Positions 54,831-64,000 of a stretch of 64,000 bases of DNA are shown here, in pieces; positions within the stretch are counted from its first letter, which is position 1, and each line of letters opens with the position of its first letter. A program made the position numbers and the translations under genes. This DNA is from Dermacentor variabilis. Lineage: Eukaryota; Arthropoda; Arachnida; Ixodida; Ixodidae. Under the pieces are notes generated by a model that was not told the origin of the DNA, searched no databases, and saw only the letters and a program-made list of their open reading frames with translations. The stretch is from positions 51,128,255 through 51,192,254 of the forward strand of contig NC_134576.1 of the NCBI RefSeq assembly GCF_050947875.1. Reading direction: 5' to 3'.

Positions 54831-55475
54831 CCTTGTTTTTCATGATAAACTCGATCGTCATTTTACCTTTTAAATACTTTTAAAAGCAAGAAATATCACA
54901 GTGCGTATGTGTACAATAAATTTGTTTCTTTTCAATTATTTTGCGGTGCATGTGTAGACAGGGATCGGCATGGTAAGCAGCAGATGTACCAATTAGCCAA
55001 CTTATACTATCTGCAATGCTTCCGTTTACAAGTGTTCTCCTGTGCTCGCTGCGCTATGTGTTAGGAATTTCGTTATATATTTAGAGCATTAATACATCTC
55101 ATAACTCTTAAAGACCATTTATTTAATTTCATAAGAGCAACCTTAAGGGTGTATTGTTATCGCCAACATCACAGCTATTGCCAACGTTTTTACAAGATTG
55201 CCGTCGGCGAAAAACAACATTCCGATTCAGAAAACTTATTCTCTGTTAATGCTGAAGCACACAGTTTCTTACGCTAGATATGTTGCGCAAAAGGCCTGTA
55301 CACCACCACAGTCCTTTTATGTGAAAATCTGGCATCTTACGGCTGTAGGATTACGGCAGCTGGATTTCGCAACAAAACGAATTAATAAAATCACGCGATT
55401 CAAAGGGGACAACCAAGTGTCAGTCCCTTCTAAATATCAGTCGAACCTCGATATTCTCGCGTAGAAGTGACGATG
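54830..55475 (+). repeat. B unit, copy 10
   Basis: B landmarks from 'ttttcatgataaactcgat' to 'cagtcccttctaaatat', ending in a Tigger-like end (cagtcgaacctcgatatt at 55438). Confidence 0.6.
54958..54972 (+). other. Micro-exon-like segment (15 nt), B unit 10
   Basis: 'gtgcatgtgtag' (ends 54957) and GTAAGCA (54973) border 15 nt. The upstream pyrimidine tract is weaker than in other copies. Confidence 0.35.
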
Positions 55476-55479
55476 ACTT

Positions 55480-55875
55480 ATACAGCAGCAAAACTGTGAC
55501 TGACGAAACCTACATTTATTGGGCGAACATATGGCAACAAACGCCCGTTACACTCAAAGCATAGCGATAGCGGCGAACATGGTCGGCGATCGTCGAACTC
55601 TGATCCGCCGGTCAAGCGCACTGACTTTTATGCACAACTGGCCGGAGATTCTAGCGTAGTCGCTGGTGCCCGCGTGGTTTTCAGGAACTACAGCTTAATT
55701 CGTATCGCACATGCAGTCTGATAAAACGAGGTTCGGCGAGGACATAACACAAGATAGAATGAATGATATCATAAGCGTAAGTTCCAAATCATGCAGGCTC
55801 GTCTTGCGCTGAGCGTTAACGCTTAAGATTTGTTAACCAGTGAACAGTGGCCACCGCAGAAGAATACCATGTCAA
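55480..55875 (-). repeat. Probable 3' LTR of the gypsy element
   Basis: Lies directly after a G-rich polypurine tract (minus strand) and contains AATAAA near its end. No partner LTR is present, so the limits are approximate. Confidence 0.4.
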
Positions 55876-55899
55876 TCCCCCCCTCTTAAGAAGCATCGT

Positions 55900-57003
55900 A
55901 CCGCCACTGCAAACAAATACGAAGGCGGAAATGAAACCACGAATTTTAAATGTTCGCGGTTTCGTCAGCTGGCGTACAAAGACATGTCATGCGCGGCGCC
56001 GCTGCGATTGTGAAATGCCGTCTAGCACGGCTTCATAGTCCAGTGCGCCAATGCGTCGCGTGATCTTATAGGGTTCGAAACAGCGGCGTAACAGTTCCTC
56101 GCTAAGTCCTAGTTGGCGTATCAAAGTCCAGAGCCAAACGCGGTCGTTGGGCTGGTATTCCACATAGGCCGGCTGTCAGTCCTCTGCTGGTTCTTGATGC
56201 GCAGGCGGGCGAGCTGTCGGGCTTCTTCCGCATGCTGGAGATAGTTGGCGATGCCGAGATCCTTTTTGTCGGTGAACAGCAGCGTGGCGTCGAGAGTAGT
56301 CGTCAGTTTCCTATCTCCAAACCAGCTTGAACGGTGTCATTGTGTTATAAGCGAATGTTACGTACCGCAGGACGGCATCCCAAGTCTTCTGCTTGACGTC
56401 GACGTACATTGCTAGCACTCCGTAAGACCATTCGTCTGCGTTCGGTAGGCAGTTGTCCTCGTGTGGCTTGTCTCACTGCATGACAGAACGGCTTGAGCAA
56501 GCTCTGCTGTAAAGGCCGTTCGTCGGTCGCTGATGAGGACTTCTGGGGCACCTTGTCAAAAGCGATGTTCTCCACGGAAAATTTGGTCACTTCAAGTGCA
56601 ACACCTTTTGGGCAGTGTTTTAGTTTCGGCGTAGCAAGTCAGGTAGTCCATGTCCACGACGATGCACTTGTTTCAAGATGTTAACGTCGGAAAGGGTCCC
56701 ATCAAATCCATCTCGATATGCAGAAGCGGTCGGCAAGGAGGGCGATGTCGACGATCAGGCGCGGCCAATAGTACTTGTATTCGTGAGCGCACGGGAAGAC
56801 CCAAGGTGCCCGGCTGTCTTACCATCGCGCAGGCCGTGCATGACTTCTGATCGGAATGCTGCTGGCACAATGGGGAGGTAGTTTTCACGGACTGGGGAGA
56901 AGTTCTTGTTTTTAACCAGCACGTCCTTGCGCAAGCAAAAGGGAGACCGTCCACGTCGAAATATCCCAGGCACAACGTCGATTTTGCTTTCGAAGTGCTC
57001 CAA
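55900..57003 (-). pseudogene. Gypsy integrase remnant
   Basis: The zinc-binding entry reads ENYLPIVPAAFRSEVMHGLR then TAGHLGSSRAL (His ligands present) at 56755-57003. The core follows near 56690 with EMDLMGPFPTLTS (first Asp), then VLISDRRTAFTAELAQAVL (second Asp) and TAYRTQTNGLTE. Near 56100 there is VEYQPNDRVWLWTLIRQLGL, a C-terminal strand. Frames shift several times, so no functional integrase is encoded. Confidence 0.7.
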
Positions 57004-57156
57004 AAAGCTTCGTAACTCAGCCTCTGCTCATTGCTGTTTGGAGAAGTCGTCTGCAGTTATTGTTCCTTGGAAGGCGTCGTCGTCCAGTTGGCCTTGGGGT
57101 GGCCGGTCAATAGGGGCACGCGACAAGAAGTCGGCGTCAGAATGGTTCGTGCCGGA

Positions 57157-57504
57157 TTAATACACCACGGTGATGTCGAATTCCTGGAGTCTTGGACACA
57201 ACCGTGAAAGGCCACCTGAAGGTACCTCCAAATTCGCCATCCAACACAATGCGCGGTGGTCGCTTACCCCTTTGAAGCGCCTCCCATATATCGAAGCCCG
57301 AATTTTCGCCATAGCCCAAAAAGATGTCAGGCACATTTTCTCCGTCGTAGTGTAATCCGCTTCCACTTTCGACAGTGAGCGTGTAGCGTAAACTTTTACG
57401 CTTTCGACATCGTCCTTCCTTTGAACTAGCACGGCACCGAGGCCTACGCAACTTCTGTCAGTGCGGATTTCATTCCCGGCGTCTTCCTCGAAGTGTGAAA
57501 GCAC
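57157..57504 (-). pseudogene. Gypsy RNase H
   Basis: A single 115-codon frame reads GNEIRTDRSCVGLGAVLVQR (first Asp, with the usual D-A-S as D-R-S), then ADYTTTEKMCLTSFWAMAKI (Glu) and GVSDHRALCWMANLE (Asp). It then reads DITVVY. The catalytic acidic residues are present and the frame is intact over the domain, so this is the best-preserved gypsy piece in the window. RT upstream and integrase downstream are broken. Confidence 0.8.
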
Positions 57505-57539
57505 GGGTCGTGACTGCAGTTGTAGTTTCAGCCGTTTAA

Positions 57540-58135
57540 AGTCGACGTCGGGTTTCGTGAGATGAGTTATTGGTTCCGCAATGCATGAAAAGTAACTTAC
57601 AAAGCGCCTGTAATAGGCAAACAGGCCAAGAAATCTTTCGCCAACGCCTTTTTGTCGCCTGGCAACGTTGTTGTCGACGGGTCAGGACAGATTCCACACT
57701 TGCCGATGACGTGGCCTAGGAATAGAAGTTATTAGAAAGCGAAATGGCACTTTCCCGGCTTCCGGGCGAGTGTAGATGACTTGATCGCCTCTATTACTGT
57801 CTGAAGCCGCCTCAGATTACTGGACGAGACAAGTCTGCCACATCAGTCCGGCCAAGACTGTGTCCATCACGCACTGTAACGATGCAGGCGCAAGTCCGAA
57901 TGGCATCACCTCGAACTCGGAAGAGGCCGTCTGGTGTTATTAACGTGGGCGTCTCTCGATCCCTTTCGTCGACTTAAATTTGCCAATGACCACTCTTGAA
58001 ATCCACCGAGAAAAATTACTTAGCATTGCAGAGTCGGTCTAATTCGTCGTCTATCCGTGGGATGGGGTATATGTCCTTCGTCTTTATGTTATTCAAGCGG
58101 CGATAATTCTTATTCACTTAGACCACGGAAGACCC
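57540..58135 (-). pseudogene. Gypsy reverse transcriptase remnant
   Basis: Read on the minus strand: KTKDIYPIPRIDDELDRLCN, then FFSVDFKSGHWQI (motif A), FEFEVMPFGLAPASLQCVMD (motif B) and WQTCLV. It then jumps to a later segment, so the catalytic Y-x-D-D of motif C is deleted. LGHVIGKCGI and a thumb-like piece follow. There are several frameshifts and stops. Confidence 0.75.
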
Positions 58136-58149
58136 ACTTCAAGGAATTT

Positions 58150-59200
58150 TGTGGATAACACCATTTGAAAGCCTTCATGCGAGAAAATAAAACGCAGTTG
58201 CTGTTAAGTTTGGTGCTTCAGTGCCAGAAACTATTTTTACAAAAAGTGGAGGTGGGGCCCATGGAAATTTCATGGCCCGTATCTTTAAACTGGTGCCATC
58301 ATCACAATTTGTTTTTGTCAGTATACCTTTTGGAACTTCCGTTTACAATTTATAATTGCAATATATGCGAATGTGCATTTTAATTCGGGGAAGTAATTTT
58401 TGCTTCTTCCGTCCGGTTCATGGCTAAATATAGCGCTATTTACCGTAGGCGATTTTCATATGTACAGCATAGAAAAAACAACGCTGTACATTGTGGATAC
58501 TGTGAGCTGACATATGGAACGTAGTTCGACGTGTGCACACTATACATCCGAGAACTCTTGGAATATGATGGAAGATTTTCTTTCAACCAAAAACATTTCC
58601 TCCGTACATTCTGTTGGAAAAACCCGGCACGTTGCAAAGAATAATTTACATGCGCATTCAAACGGTATCTGATGTCAGTATGTACTGTGCAGTATGCGCA
58701 GGCTATGCTAGCTTTTTTCCATAGTCTGCCGGCTAATCATCGCAATGACAGCAAATTTTGTAATATTCCTTCTCCGTCTTTATATTTAAGGGCTGTGCAG
58801 CTTGGTGCATGCACAGATTGCGCCATTGTCCTTGCCATCGCTCTGGTTGCCACCGTCAGGATACAACGAGCCGGTAAGTACACACTATTACGCAACGTCG
58901 TAAGTTGCGTGAGCGGCCGTCAAATCTTAGTCCTTGTGTACAGGGGGCATCCAGAGGATTTTCTATTGAAGGCTTTAGCGCACGTAGGTAATTACCATCT
59001 CAGATACCAGCAACGATTGTTCCAGGCATGCTAGGGGTAACAACGTTAGATTCAAAATTTAACTTATAACGCACATTGTCTTACAACCCGTCCGACATGC
59101 CAGCAGAGTGCGGACAAGATATGAAGAATTAGCGCGTGTATTCAGTGGTTGCCCAAACATGAGGGTGTTCATCTAAAGAAGGCATGCAATTACTGACGTC
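58150..59200 (+). repeat. A unit 6, with its upstream block
   Basis: 'tgcgagaaaataaaacgcagttg', 'aaaaagtggaggtgggg' and 'aactggtgcca' align with 41950-42100 and, more weakly, 35300-35450. The exon-like segment and the downstream A words follow. Confidence 0.65.
58791..58873 (+). other. Exon-like segment, A unit 6 (83 nt)
   Basis: Pyrimidine tract 'ttctccgtctttatatttaag' (ends 58790) and donor GTAAGTACAC (58874). The phase-1 frame reads AVQLGACTDCAIVLAIALVA, then TVRIQRA. The hydrophobic core is conserved, and 'gccattg' stands where the copy at 59622 has 'gccatgg', so there is no ATG. Confidence 0.45.
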
Positions 59201-59520
59201 GTTCCGATATCTTCCGCTGCTCCAGTAAACAACGCGTATTCATTCATTAAAGGTCTAATATTGTTATGTTGTCAATCACCGACCATGCCAATGTTTTGCA
59301 AAAATAATTTGTGTTTAATGCATAAACATACCGTTAATCGCGCTCAGTATATTGGCACGTGTACTTTTTTATCTTTATCGGGCGACCACGTTCCACCGCC
59401 TAATAAATGTTATCGCACAGCGCATGGATTATCATAGTTATCATAGATTATCATGCGCAGCGCACAGATTACCCGCTCTGCATAGGTTACTGCATAGTGG
59501 ATAGATTAGTACGCTATACG
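59200..59520 (+). repeat. B-unit fragment between A units 6 and 7
   Basis: 'aaaggtctaatattgttat' and 'aatgcataaacataccgttaat' are B landmarks. A small inverted 'tagattatcat' cluster lies at 59425-59455. Confidence 0.45.
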
Positions 59521-60405
59521 CAGAATGCTCAGGCTGTGCTAGCTTTGCCTAGGAGTCAATCGACTAATCCGTACAGTGGCAGCAGGTTGCAGAACATTTC
59601 TCCTCCGTCTTTATTTTCAAGGGTTGTGTGGCTTGGTGCACGGATAGCTTGCGCCATGGTCCTTGCCATCGCTCTGGTTGTCACCGCAGGACACCACGAG
59701 CCGGTAAGTACACACAATTACAGTATACATTGGGCATCTGGAGGACGTTTTTTTTTTAGGGGCCCGGCGCGTGCAGATAATTAGCATATGGGATTCCAGC
59801 AATGCAGGAATACTACTGATAACGGCGCTAGAAAGAAACCGAACGCTTTGCCGCGCGTCTTGAACGCTGATCCTTTTTTGCTCACTTCGGGTTGCCTTAC
59901 TTCTCTCCCGCTCGCATTCTGTAAAACCCGCCATCAAAGGTATTGTCAGCTGATGATTGTTCCAGGCATGGCAGGAGTAACAATGTTTGATTCAAGATTG
60001 AACTTACTATGGATATTGTTTTGCGACAACAGACGAACATGCCAGCAGAGTGCGGACGAGAGATGAAGAATGAGCGCCTGTATTCCTTGGTTGCACACAC
60101 AAAAGCAACTTCAAGGAGGGTGTTGCACTAAAGAAGGCATTCCATTGCTGACTTCGTGGGGATGTTTCTCCCCTGTGCCACTAAACAACACACATTCATT
60201 CATTAGAGGTCTAATATTGTTATCATGTCAATCGCCCATCATGCCAATGTTTTGCAATATCGCGATCGGTGAAAGATGACGTTTTTATTCACAAGAAAGG
60301 TAAATTTTGTGTAATGCATAAACCCACCGTAAATTACGCTCAATATATTGTCACACAGAAGACCTGTACGTTGTAGAAGCCCTTGATGCGAAAATCTTGC
60401 TTGTT
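59520..60405 (+). repeat. A unit 7 running into a B unit
   Basis: Upstream words, the exon-like segment, then 'gcgtcttgaacgctgatcctttt', 'ccaggcatggcaggagtaac' and B landmarks up to 'gcgaaaatcttgcttgtt', where the Penelope element interrupts it. Confidence 0.65.
59622..59703 (+). other. Exon-like segment, A unit 7 (82 nt, with ATG)
   Basis: Pyrimidine tract 'ctcctccgtctttattttcaag' (ends 59621) and donor GTAAGTACAC (59704). This is the only A copy with an ATG (59656). From it the frame reads MVLAIALVVTAGHHEP to the donor, a compact signal-peptide-like sequence. A 1-base deletion relative to the 83-nt copies makes the exon end in phase 0 in this frame, not phase 1. It could be the one copy with a usable start, or the ATG could be chance. 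Confidence 0.45.
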
Positions 60406-60599
60406 ACGACATTCTTAGGCTTGTAGCGCAGCTCAGAAAGAGCAAAAAGGAAGGTGGTAAGGGTAACAAAAGGCAAAGGACAACAGAGCGAGCGCTTAAC
60501 TTCCAACTGATGGTTTATTTCGTGACACAGAAGGCTACTTATACACTAAGCAAACAATGTGACATCAAGAAATTACACAAAATCAAGCAACAAAACCGA

Positions 60600-61095
60600 A
60601 AGTAACCATGTGAAAACATATTCAGACAGCCTGTGGCGCCAGTCTGAGATACGTAAATTCATTGCTTGATAATGATAATGATGGTGAGCTTACACATGCA
60701 TGGCCCAGAACTATGATAGCCTTTGCTTCGATGATTTCTCTTGTGGGCTGATTACAACTACGACCTAGAATGACGCATTCCTCTAAAACGGGTTCGCAAC
60801 CACACGTTTTGATGTGCTGTGCAAGAAACACCCAAACTGTACTACCATTCTTAGCATTGTAACCATGTTCGCGTATCCTATCCTTCAGACATTGGCTAGT
60901 TTGACCAGCGTAACGTTATCCCCACTTGAGCGGAAAACAATAAACAACACAGTGTGTGCAATTAACGAACTTCTTTTTATGATTCGTATCACAGCTAGGA
61001 AGAGCCTCCCTATTCGGATTAGTGAATATAAGCAATAATGTTTGTCCTACCCCGAGTAGTTGCAGGATTATCTTCCTGCTGGTTGTCTTTTCTAA
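60600..61095 (-). pseudogene. Penelope GIY-YIG endonuclease
   Basis: The minus strand reads KKKFVNCTHCVVYCFPLKWG, a stop, RYAGQTSQCLKDRIREHG, then VFLAQHIKTCGCEPVLEECV and REIIEAKAIIVLG. 'VVY' and 'RYAGQT' occupy the GIY and YIG positions, with the helix Arg and Glu present. One in-frame stop lies between the two half-motifs. Confidence 0.7.
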
Positions 61096-61116
61096 ACCCT
61101 ATTAGAATTTGTTCTG

Positions 61117-61434
61117 CTACTGACACTTGTAGTGACACGGGATAACCAGCCTGCGAAAGCCTTTCGCACTGAGAGGCATAGCTAGACGAAACGGTATGGT
61201 GGCACGACTTTTCAAAGCATTATTTAGGCAAAGGCTAGCAATGCCTCTCTTGACCAACTTAGATTGATGAGAATCAAATGGGAGTGGTTTGTTAGCACGA
61301 GGTTCATAGTACCTACACTTGTGAATATCGGAACAAACTAAGCGTAGATCCAAAAATGGTATCGTGTGACTCTGTGGGAGCTCGTAAGTAACGTAAAGAG
61401 GCGCAAGGCATTCTTTGCCTGTTCGAACCGCCAT
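61117..61434 (-). pseudogene. Penelope RT C-terminal (thumb/linker) part
   Basis: Reads VTYELPQSHTIPFLDLRLVC, then YYEPRANKPLPFDSHQSKLV and KRGIASLCLNNAL. This is a conserved stretch between the RT palm and the endonuclease of Penelope-like elements. Upstream it joins motif B with the catalytic block missing. Confidence 0.75.
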
Positions 61435-61477
61435 AGCAACCTCGGTCTCAAGGTCAGCCGGAGAACTTAAGGTTCAC

Positions 61478-61837
61478 TCACATGGCGACATCTAGGCGAG
61501 CTAAATATAAATCACTGAGGAGCGGGGCAATGCACAAACCGATGCATACTCCGTTTTTCTGCAAATGGATAGTGTCATTCGATGAAATGAACGTTGATGA
61601 TAAATAAAAGCTCAAAAATTCTATAAATTGGTCACTAGACAGCCCAGCATTGTTCTGAAAACGGGTGACACCAAATCCATCAATTGTCTGCGAAATAGCT
61701 GACAGCAGGTCATTGTGAGGAATAGAATAGTACAGGTCTTTCACATCGACGGAGAAGACTTGAAAGCGTCGATCGGAGTTGTCCTTCAAAAAATCAATCA
61801 CTTCATAGGAGTTGCGTTTTAATAACGGGTCATTCAC
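61478..61837 (-). pseudogene. Penelope reverse transcriptase, N-terminal and palm part
   Basis: The 119-codon frame reads VFSVDVKDLYYSIPHNDLLS (motif A, Asp present), then NGVCIGLCIAPLLSDLYLAR (motif B) and ends LDVAM. A preceding piece, AKLAVLPVND, is readable upstream of the first Met. The segment that should follow, with the catalytic Y-x-D-D, is missing: the next frame starts directly in the post-palm region. The frame is otherwise well preserved, suggesting a fairly young element. Confidence 0.8.
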
Positions 61838-62084
61838 GGGTAAAACGGCTAGCTTGGCTTGCAGAAATAGTGCGACACACTTCTGCCACGTGTCCTTTTC
61901 TGAAACAATAACCCTGAACGGGACGTCAAGTTTGTTCGTATTCGCGCTAAAAAAATTTCTAGGTGATCCCCTTTACTGCTGGCCATGTTAATATTTTGTC
62001 CAAGTTATATTCTCTGCAAAGTTTCTTAGACTTCTCATGTTTTCGTGTTTTTATTTCATGTTGAACGCGGGTGAGCAAACCCTA

Positions 62085-62232
62085 GAAAGCTTAAAATTTA
62101 TCTAAATAAATTGCGAACTTATAGGTTTTATAACTCCTCTTTAGCAGATGCTTAATATACCGATTTAAATTTACAATACCGATGTAAGCGCACTCAAATG
62201 CGACCACACCCGCTTTATTCGACAAACGTACC
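62085..62232 (+). repeat. Dispersed repeat R3, copy 2, left part
   Basis: Collinear with 19835-19975. Interrupted at about 62232. Confidence 0.6.
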
Positions 62233-63095
62233 TCCTGTTTGGATCGGACTGCTGGTACGATCTGTTGGGAACTCGGCGCTGACGCCCGTGGTTGTACCTG
62301 GGTCGCAAGCCCCAAGGGTAGCGTTGGCCTGGCGGCCTGGGGTACAACTGGAAGCATCCGAAGGTCCCGGCAAAGCATGAGTCGACTGGTAACAACGAAA
62401 CAACTTGTTTATTTTAACATCGCAAAGAGTTGGCGGTCAGGTTTGACCGAAGTAGAGAGACGGGAGAGCACTTCACTCAACAGAAGAAATCGGAGCCCTC
62501 CTTTTGGCGTCCGGGGGCAGCTGTTTTTATACTCTCGCAGTTGAGGGCAAGAAGGAACCCCTCAAAAGACGAGCACGTGAATGTACAATGGGCTAATGGT
62601 GACGCACACTGTCGTAGCGATGCCGTAGCACCATGTCGAGCACGATCTCGTAGCACCCTGTCGTGGCGCTGCCGGTCGGACACAATGACTGTAATGAGAG
62701 GATGGTCCCTGCTTTGGCATCGCCTGTTTCGGGCACAATGACTGGAACGAGATCCCTGCTTTGGCATCGCCTGTTTCGGGCCCAATAACTGGAATGAGAT
62801 CCCTGCTTTGGCATCGCCTGTTTCGGGCACAATGACTGGAACGAGATCCCTGCTTTGGCATCGCCTGTTTCGGGCCCAATAACTGGAATGAGATCCCTGC
62901 TTAGGCATCGCCTGTTTCGGGCACAATGACTGGAATGCGAGGATGATCCCTAGGCGGTCGCATCGCCGCAGTCGCGCCTGGAAACACCTGGCGATGAGTG
63001 TTGCGGCGACGACGATCGGGCCAAAATGTCTGCCGCCCCGCCGCAGTCGCGCCGGCAAAACCACGTGTCGCAGGCGAAACGCAACACTCCGCACA
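62232..63095. mobile_element. GC-rich LTR-like insertion with internal tandem array
   Basis: Absent from the R3 copy at 19835-20440. A TGTTGGGAACTCGG start near 62264 and a CACTCCGCACA end near 63093 suggest LTR termini (TGT...ACA). The minus strand holds AATAAA near 62410. The long open frames here come from the tandem repeat, which lacks stops, and are not genes. Confidence 0.5.
62706..62940. repeat. 47-bp tandem repeat, five copies, alternating variants
   Basis: 'tccctgctttggcatcgcct' starts at 62706, 62753, 62800, 62847 and 62894, exactly 47 bp apart. The unit ends alternate between 'gcacaatgactggaa' and 'gcccaataactggaa', giving a 94-bp higher-order pattern. Confidence 0.95.
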
Positions 63096-64000
63096 ATGCC
63101 TGTCGGAGCATCGAACTAAGGCCGAGCTCAATCTCAACCGCAGTGAGACAACAGAGCCATCTCTGCACTCGACACGTGCATGGTCGAGCTTTGACTTTTC
63201 TCTGCAGAGTGATGGTAAAGCAGGGCGCGGGGGGTATGTGCAGATGCTAAAATATAAGCGATCGCGCTATAACAGCCTTCCTTTATGCGATGATGATTTA
63301 ATGGCATGCCCTTTGAAACCGGTCGGTGACAGTCACCCAACCTCCCGGATCTAATCAGTAATGCTATATTTGTTTTTTTTTCTAGTATTAGCATAGATCT
63401 CAATCATTTTTGTTTTTAGCAATGTCTGCTGTGTACCTATGACTATAATAGATCCGGTCGGATGGATCTCTTCCCTGCTTTTCTTTTTCATCAATACTCT
63501 AAGCGTCTCTTGCTTATCTCGACTGCACACCGGCTGATATTTCCTTCCACTTTAAAGCAGAGCGCTTCGGGAAGGTGTAGGTTACCAACGGTTCCCAACG
63601 GTTGTGCTTAGTTGTGCTTAGTTGTTCGCCGATTTTCGCTGCAGCATACACGTGCCTCATCTTCTTCTGATTAATAGCTCAAGAAAGTTTTTCTCCTTAA
63701 GCAGAGTTCGCGGCAGATAGCAAGGCACTCTCCTTGGAAATATCGCAGAAACTTCTCTTTCTTATTTTTCTTATTTTTGGTCATGGTCATTTCATGGTCA
63801 TGTCATGGTCATTTTTGTTTCCATTCTTTACAGCCAATTCACTCTCTTTCTCGCACTTTCTTTCTGATGGCTCCTAGTTCTCTTTTTACTGTTTAAATTA
63901 ACCTGTACCTGGTTGCCAACATTTTTCTTCCCCCATTCTGCGTGATCACTTTTCAGGCACTGATACTTGTGCACCTTAGCCGCCCATTTATTTTCATCCG
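63095..64000 (+). repeat. Dispersed repeat R3, copy 2, right part, with a further insertion
   Basis: 'gtaaagcagggcgcg' and 'gcgatcgcgctataacagc' match 20110-20170. Sequence at about 63445-63950 has no counterpart at 20.34 kb and looks like a pyrimidine-rich insertion. Homology resumes at 'gatacttgtgcaccttagcc' near the window end. Confidence 0.55.

Larger units (their letters stand above)
55480..58135 (-). mobile_element. Ty3/gypsy pol with 3' LTR, 5'-truncated
   Basis: On the minus strand, from right to left: RT (58130-57540), RNase H (57504-57157), integrase (57003-56100), C-terminal region, a polypurine tract 'aagaggggggga' near 55880, and an LTR-like stretch with AATAAA near 55515. The right edge at about 58135 joins A-unit sequence, so the 5' LTR, gag and protease are missing. 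Confidence 0.75.
60405..62085 (-). mobile_element. Penelope-like element (RT plus GIY-YIG endonuclease), internally deleted
   Basis: On the minus strand, RT (61837-61478) is followed by the RT C-terminal part (61434-61117) and a GIY-YIG endonuclease (about 61090-60600), then a 3' end cutting into a B unit at 60405. This RT-then-GIY-YIG order is diagnostic of Penelope-like retroelements. Terminal repeats were not identified. Confidence 0.85.

Noticed and set aside
62706..62940. Regularly spaced repeats resembling a CRISPR array
   Set aside because: The units are contiguous with no unique spacers and the context is eukaryotic; it is a plain tandem repeat.
62477..63094. 205-codon minus-strand ORF with repeated QAMPKQG-type motif
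   Set aside because: Caused by a stop-free 47-bp tandem repeat. Because 47 is not a multiple of three, all three frames read the same peptides in turn, and it lies in an LTR-like insertion.

Overview
The window looks like nuclear DNA of an ixodid (hard) tick or a close chelicerate relative. Four things point that way. It carries a tRNA-derived SINE of the type described from ixodid ticks (Ruka-like, judged from memory of the family). It holds a dense mix of decayed Ty3/gypsy, CR1/I/R1-like LINE, RTE, Jockey-like, Penelope-like, mariner and Tigger-like elements. It has a short (TTAGG)n run, the arthropod telomere motif. Its short exon-like pieces sit between metazoan splice signals (pyrimidine tract-AG and GTAAGT). 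Nothing bacterial, plasmid or viral is visible, and no complete protein-coding gene can be supported. Almost all long open frames are chance frames or broken transposon frames.

Layout. 0-17.5 kb holds interspersed repeats, a mariner remnant in inverted arrangement (2.0-3.0 kb), three copies of a 'C unit' with a 24-nt exon-like segment (3.39, 4.36, 13.77 kb), and two copies of a downstream exon-like ORF (5.16, 16.51 kb). It also holds a gypsy element reduced to LTR-gag-protease-LTR (7.4-9.9 kb), a decayed LINE (10.3-12.0 kb), and an RTE element with a SINE nested in it, both with target-site duplications (14.1-16.1 kb). 17.5-30 kb is a tandem array of roughly 1-1.3 kb 'B units', each with a 14-18-nt exon-like segment. 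It is interrupted by a large palindrome (24.5-25.7 kb), a solo LTR, a LINE reverse-transcriptase (RT) remnant and MITEs. 30-46 kb has a Penelope remnant, large duplicated blocks (33.6-36.4 and 40.4-42.6 kb), several 'A units' with a 79-83-nt exon-like segment that encodes a hydrophobic leader, and more B units. 46-58 kb is mostly retrotransposon: LINE ORF1 and ORF2 pieces, a gypsy element, a LINE carrying a 0.7-kb inverted copy of its own RT region, and a second gypsy pol on the minus strand. 58-64 kb returns to A and B units, then a Penelope-like element (RT plus GIY-YIG) and a GC-rich LTR-like insertion with a 47-bp tandem array.

The most interesting signal is not one gene. It is a repeated architecture: about ten short exon-like segments with intact splice sites, nearly all keeping a hydrophobic, signal-peptide-like reading frame that ends in splice phase 1, plus an array of much shorter segments with their own AG and GTAAGC borders. 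The simplest reading is a tandemly duplicated, largely degenerate family of small secreted-protein genes, plausibly salivary, that has been heavily invaded by transposons. Whether any copy is expressed cannot be decided from the sequence alone. All coordinates given as approximate come from reading and aligning by eye.
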